Below are positions 5,878-7,750 of a DNA stretch of 7,750 nucleotides, piece by piece. How positions within the stretch are numbered: the stretch's first letter is position 1; each line of letters opens with the position of its first letter. Under the pieces are notes generated by a model, which was not told the DNA's origin, did not search any database, and saw only the letters and a list, made by a program, of their open reading frames with translations. Both the position numbers and the translations under genes were made by a program. The DNA is from Oscillospiraceae bacterium (lineage in GTDB: Bacteria; Bacillota; Clostridia; WRCU01). The stretch lies in the NCBI GenBank assembly GCA_009783805.1, contig WRCU01000062.1, positions 1 to 7,750 of the forward strand, read 5' to 3'.

Positions 5878-6429
5878 CTACCTGTCCGCCTGCTGCGCGA
5901 AGGGCATGCCCATGAGCGCCAGCAGCTCCCTCGCCTCCTCGTCCGTCTTGGCGGTGGTCACGAAAGTTATCTCCATGCCGCGGACCTTGTCCACCTTGTC
6001 GTAGTCTATCTCCGGGAATATGAGCTGCTCCCTGACGCCGAGGGAGTAGTTCCCCCTGCCGTCGAAGGAATCCGGGGATATGCCCCGGAAGTCCCTGACC
6101 CTGGGCAAGGCTATGTTGAACAGCTTGTCCGCGAACTCATACATCCTGTCCCCCCTCAGGGTGACCTTGCAGCCGTTGTTCATGCCCTGCCTCACCTTGA
6201 ACGCCGCGACCGACTTCTTCGCCTTGGTCACGACCGCCTTCTGGCCCGAGATGGTCGCCAGGTCGCCGCAGGCGGCCTCGATCGCCTTGGGGTTGTCCTT
6301 GGCCTCGCCGACGCCTATGTTGAGGGTCACCTTATCGACCTTCGGCACCTGCATGGGGCTCTTATATCTGAAACGCTCCATCAAGGCCGGCGTAACCTCG
6401 CTCACGTACTTGTCGCGCAACCTGGGCAT
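5878..6429 (-). CDS. rplE: 50S ribosomal protein L5 (uL5)
   Basis: Binds 5S rRNA and contacts the P-site tRNA in the central protuberance. The 183 residues match the family. Landmarks in order are [16 protein letters not shown] (28-43), [20 protein letters not shown] (60-79), [17 protein letters not shown] (87-103), RVRDFRGI (110-117) and the C-terminal [20 protein letters not shown] (151-170). The frame is open upstream inside rplX, but the ATG at 6429 gives the family N-terminus (MPRLRDKY). It also has AAGGGAGG about 12 bases before it and GGAG about 4 bases before it. The rplX stop is only 8 bases upstream, so coupling is likely. In E. coli the S8 repressor site lies at the start of this gene. 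I could not recognise an equivalent fold here. Confidence 0.98.
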   Translation of the reverse strand: MPRLRDKYVSEVTPALMERFRYKSPMQVPKVDKVTLNIGVGEAKDNPKAIEAACGDLATISGQKAVVTKAKKSVAAFKVRQGMNNGCKVTLRGDRMYEFADKLFNIALPRVRDFRGISPDSFDGRGNYSLGVREQLIFPEIDYDKVDKVRGMEITFVTTAKTDEEARELLALMGMPFAQQADR

Positions 6430-6437
6430 ATGGCTCC

Positions 6438-6809
6438 CTACCTCCCTTGATCCTTCCCATCCAGCACTATGTCGATCACGTCCCCGCACTTCTTGCACTT
6501 CCTGTATTTGCGCCCCGTATCGGTGACCTCCATCCCTATCCTCGTGCCCGCCCCGCACTTCGGGCAGCAGAGCATCACGTTGGAACTGTCGACGGAGGCC
6601 TCCTGATGGATGATGCCGCCTTGCTGACCCCTGCCCGTGGGCCTCTTATGCTTCGTGACCATGTTCACGCCCTCAACGATCACGCGCATCTCGGAGGGTA
6701 TGGACTTGAGGACCTTCCCTTTCTTCCCCCGATCCTTGCCCGTGAGGACGAAGACTGTGTCGCCCTTCTTCACGTGGGTCCTCTTCCGTTCCTTGGTGCC
6801 TTTATCCAT
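6438..6809 (-). CDS. rplX: 50S ribosomal protein L24 with four-cysteine zinc ribbon (uL24)
   Basis: Assembly-initiator protein of the 50S subunit that binds near the 5' end of 23S rRNA. The 123 residues are somewhat longer than the usual 100-110, because of a basic N-terminal extension ([11 protein letters not shown]) and a short tail. The KOW motif [20 protein letters not shown] is at 12-31. The conserved [12 protein letters not shown] is at 47-58. The C-terminal half holds C82, C85, C105 and C108 (CPKC and CKKC), which look like a structural zinc ribbon; C81 is an additional neighbour. Many bacterial L24 proteins have lost these cysteines. The ATG at 6809 has GGAG about 6 bases upstream. 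The gap to rplN upstream is 72 bases and carries a hairpin. Confidence 0.97.
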   Translation of the reverse strand: MDKGTKERKRTHVKKGDTVFVLTGKDRGKKGKVLKSIPSEMRVIVEGVNMVTKHKRPTGRGQQGGIIHQEASVDSSNVMLCCPKCGAGTRIGMEVTDTGRKYRKCKKCGDVIDIVLDGKDQGR

Positions 6810-6849
6810 GTCAGACTCCGATCCCTTCCGGATTTTCCGCCCCTACGCC

Positions 6850-6871
6850 CGGCCCGCCCCCACTCGGGCCG
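6850..6871 (-). repeat. Inverted repeat in the rplN-rplX gap
   Basis: The arms cggcccg (6850-6856) and cgggccg (6865-6871) are perfectly complementary over 7 bases with an 8-base loop. The stem lies about 10 bases after the rplN stop. Downstream on the minus strand the sequence is G-rich, not T-rich, so it is not an intrinsic terminator. It may be a processing or regulatory structure in the mRNA. Confidence 0.45.
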
Positions 6872-6881
6872 CCCGAAACGC

Positions 6882-7250
6882 TCAGAGCACCTCGGGGGCA
6901 AGCGAGAGTATCTTCATGTAGTCCTTGTCCCTGAGCTCCCTGGCGACGGGCCCGAATATGCGCGTGCCCCTAGGGTTCTTGTCTTCCTTTATTATCACGG
7001 CGGCGTTCTCGTCGAACTTGATGTGGGACCCGTCCGACCTCTTGACGCCTTTCTTCGACCTGACTATCACGCACTTGACGACCTCGCCCTTCTTCACCAC
7101 CCCACCGGGCGAAGCGCTCTTGACGGAGGCGACGATAACGTCGCCGATGTTGCACGTCTTCCTAACCGAACCGCCCAACGCGCGTATGCACATGAGCTCC
7201 TTGGCGCCGGTGTTGTCGGCGACCTTGAGCCTCGTCTGAACCTGTACCAC
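6882..7250 (-). CDS. rplN: 50S ribosomal protein L14 (uL14)
   Basis: Highly conserved large-subunit protein at the subunit interface (bridge B8). The 122 residues are exactly the usual length. It begins [19 protein letters not shown], aligning residue by residue with the family start [17 protein letters not shown]. It then has [19 protein letters not shown] (51-69), [20 protein letters not shown] (82-101) and the ending SLAPEVL. The start codon is GTG at 7250; the upstream in-frame codons (ATA, TAC) are not starts. The preceding TAGGGGGG includes the stop codon of rpsQ, so the rpsQ stop doubles as part of the rplN ribosome binding site. In E. coli this is the first gene of the spc operon. Here it is only 13 bases from rpsQ with no promoter visible, so the S10 and spc gene sets appear joined. 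Confidence 0.98.
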   Translation of the reverse strand: MVQVQTRLKVADNTGAKELMCIRALGGSVRKTCNIGDVIVASVKSASPGGVVKKGEVVKCVIVRSKKGVKRSDGSHIKFDENAAVIIKEDKNPRGTRIFGPVARELRDKDYMKILSLAPEVL

Positions 7251-7263
7251 GTATATGCCCCCC

Positions 7264-7521
7264 CTACCTGACCTTCTCTATGATCCTGACGAGCCTCCAG
7301 CGCTTGTCCTTGCTGAGGGGCTTGGTCTCCATCACGAGCACCTTGTCGCCTATGGAGCACTCGTTCCCCTCGTCGTGGGCCTTCAGCCTATAGGTCCGCT
7401 TCACGATCTTCCCGTACTGCCTGTGGCGCACCCTGCTCTCCACGGCGACCACGACGGTCTTGTCCATCTTGTCGCTCACGACCTTGCCTACCTTCGACTT
7501 CCTCTGTCCCCTCTGCTCCAT
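7264..7521 (-). CDS. rpsQ: 30S ribosomal protein S17 (uS17)
   Basis: Primary 16S rRNA-binding protein of the 30S body. From the ATG at 7521 it has 85 residues: [20 protein letters not shown], then KTVVVAVES, a basic stretch [19 protein letters not shown], and the OB-fold ending [19 protein letters not shown]. The distance from the start to [11 protein letters not shown] equals that in Bacillus subtilis S17, which favours this ATG. A GGGGGTAGG lies upstream. In-frame alternatives are ATG at 7545 and TTG at 7551; the latter overlaps the rpmC stop as TTGA. They would add 8 or 10 residues (MGDGGRFG) that the family lacks. If the upstream start is used, rpsQ would be directly coupled to rpmC. Confidence 0.94.
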   Translation of the reverse strand: MEQRGQRKSKVGKVVSDKMDKTVVVAVESRVRHRQYGKIVKRTYRLKAHDEGNECSIGDKVLVMETKPLSKDKRWRLVRIIEKVR

Positions 7522-7547
7522 CCCGAACCTACCCCCATCCCCCATGG

Positions 7548-7750
7548 TCAACCCCTAGCCTTGGACGGAACGCCGAGCTCCATCTCCCTGATGACCGTCT
7601 TCACCCTGGCTATCGACTTCTTCACTTCCTTCAGCCTCATGGGGTTCTCCAGCTGGTTGGTGGCCATCTGGAACCTGAGGTTGAAGAGCTCCGCCTTCAG
7701 GTCCTTCTCTTCCTTATTGAGCTCCTGCAACGTCTTGTCCCTCAGCTCCG
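7548..7750 (-). CDS. rpmC: 50S ribosomal protein L29 (uL29), start beyond the window
   Basis: Small helical-hairpin protein beside the polypeptide exit tunnel of the 50S subunit, near the docking site for SRP and trigger factor. The visible 66 residues run from [10 protein letters not shown] to the stop. They include the family signature [20 protein letters not shown], then [14 protein letters not shown]. Family members usually begin with about four or five residues before ELRD, so the true start lies just outside the window. A TTG at 7730 is inside the first helix and is not the start. The last part (LGVPSKARG) is a slightly extended tail. The TGA at 7550-7548 is followed closely by rpsQ, the usual neighbour. 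Confidence 0.96.
   Translation of the reverse strand, partial: ELRDKTLQELNKEEKDLKAELFNLRFQMATNQLENPMRLKEVKKSIARVKTVIREMELGVPSKARG

Noticed and set aside
6430..6558. Longer rplE start at 6558 inside rplX
   Set aside because: The added 43 residues are rplX read out of frame and do not resemble L5. The ATG at 6429 has a good ribosome binding site and the family N-terminus.
1..7750. A novel accessory, defence or mobile system
   Set aside because: All 16 genes are core translation, secretion or nucleotide genes in a conserved order, with no foreign gene, repeat array or insertion.

Overview
The window is a continuous run of 16 co-directional genes, all on the minus strand, and is a textbook piece of the bacterial S10-spc ribosomal-protein superoperon. 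Read in the direction of transcription (high to low coordinates) the order is rpmC (L29, cut by the window edge), rpsQ (S17), rplN (L14), rplX (L24), rplE (L5), rpsN (S14, short zinc type), rpsH (S8), rplF (L6), rplR (L18), rpsE (S5), rpmD (L30), rplO (L15), secY, adk, map, and the first 17 complete codons of a KOW-domain RNA-binding protein that runs off the low-coordinate end. Every reading frame is intact. I see no mobile element, CRISPR array, tRNA or rRNA.

Layout: positions 7750-2925 carry the ribosomal proteins, 2888-1599 the SecY translocon channel, 1543-887 adenylate kinase, 873-115 type I methionine aminopeptidase, and 53-1 the KOW gene. Gaps run from a 4-base overlap (rpmD/rplO) to about 73 bases, and no stretch over 300 bases lacks a gene. 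The longer gaps (rplN-rplX, rplE-rpsN, rpsN-rpsH, rpsH-rplF, secY-adk) hold short GC-rich inverted repeats. None is followed by a T-run in the direction of transcription, so none looks like an intrinsic terminator. I see no convincing internal promoter, which fits one long transcript starting upstream of the window.

The genes work together. Eleven complete ribosomal proteins plus a partial L29 build the 30S and 50S subunits. SecY receives nascent membrane and secreted proteins as the central channel of the Sec machinery. Map trims the N-terminal Met of new chains. Adk balances adenylate nucleotides. The KOW protein is probably an RNA- or ribosome-associated accessory.

Organism: the secY-adk-map-KOW order, a 61-residue S14 with four cysteines, a four-cysteine L24 and a four-cysteine Adk lid point to a Gram-positive-type lineage, most like Bacillota (Clostridia-like) or a relative such as Synergistota. 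This is inference and I cannot name a genus. The DNA is GC-rich, yet Arg is mostly AGG and Ile is often ATA. That combination is distinctive.

No undescribed system is evident. The more interesting details are small: two tiny reading frames that bridge the secY-adk and adk-map junctions, a clean split of stop-codon context (TAG always followed by GG, TGA never), and the GC-rich hairpins between the ribosomal-protein genes.
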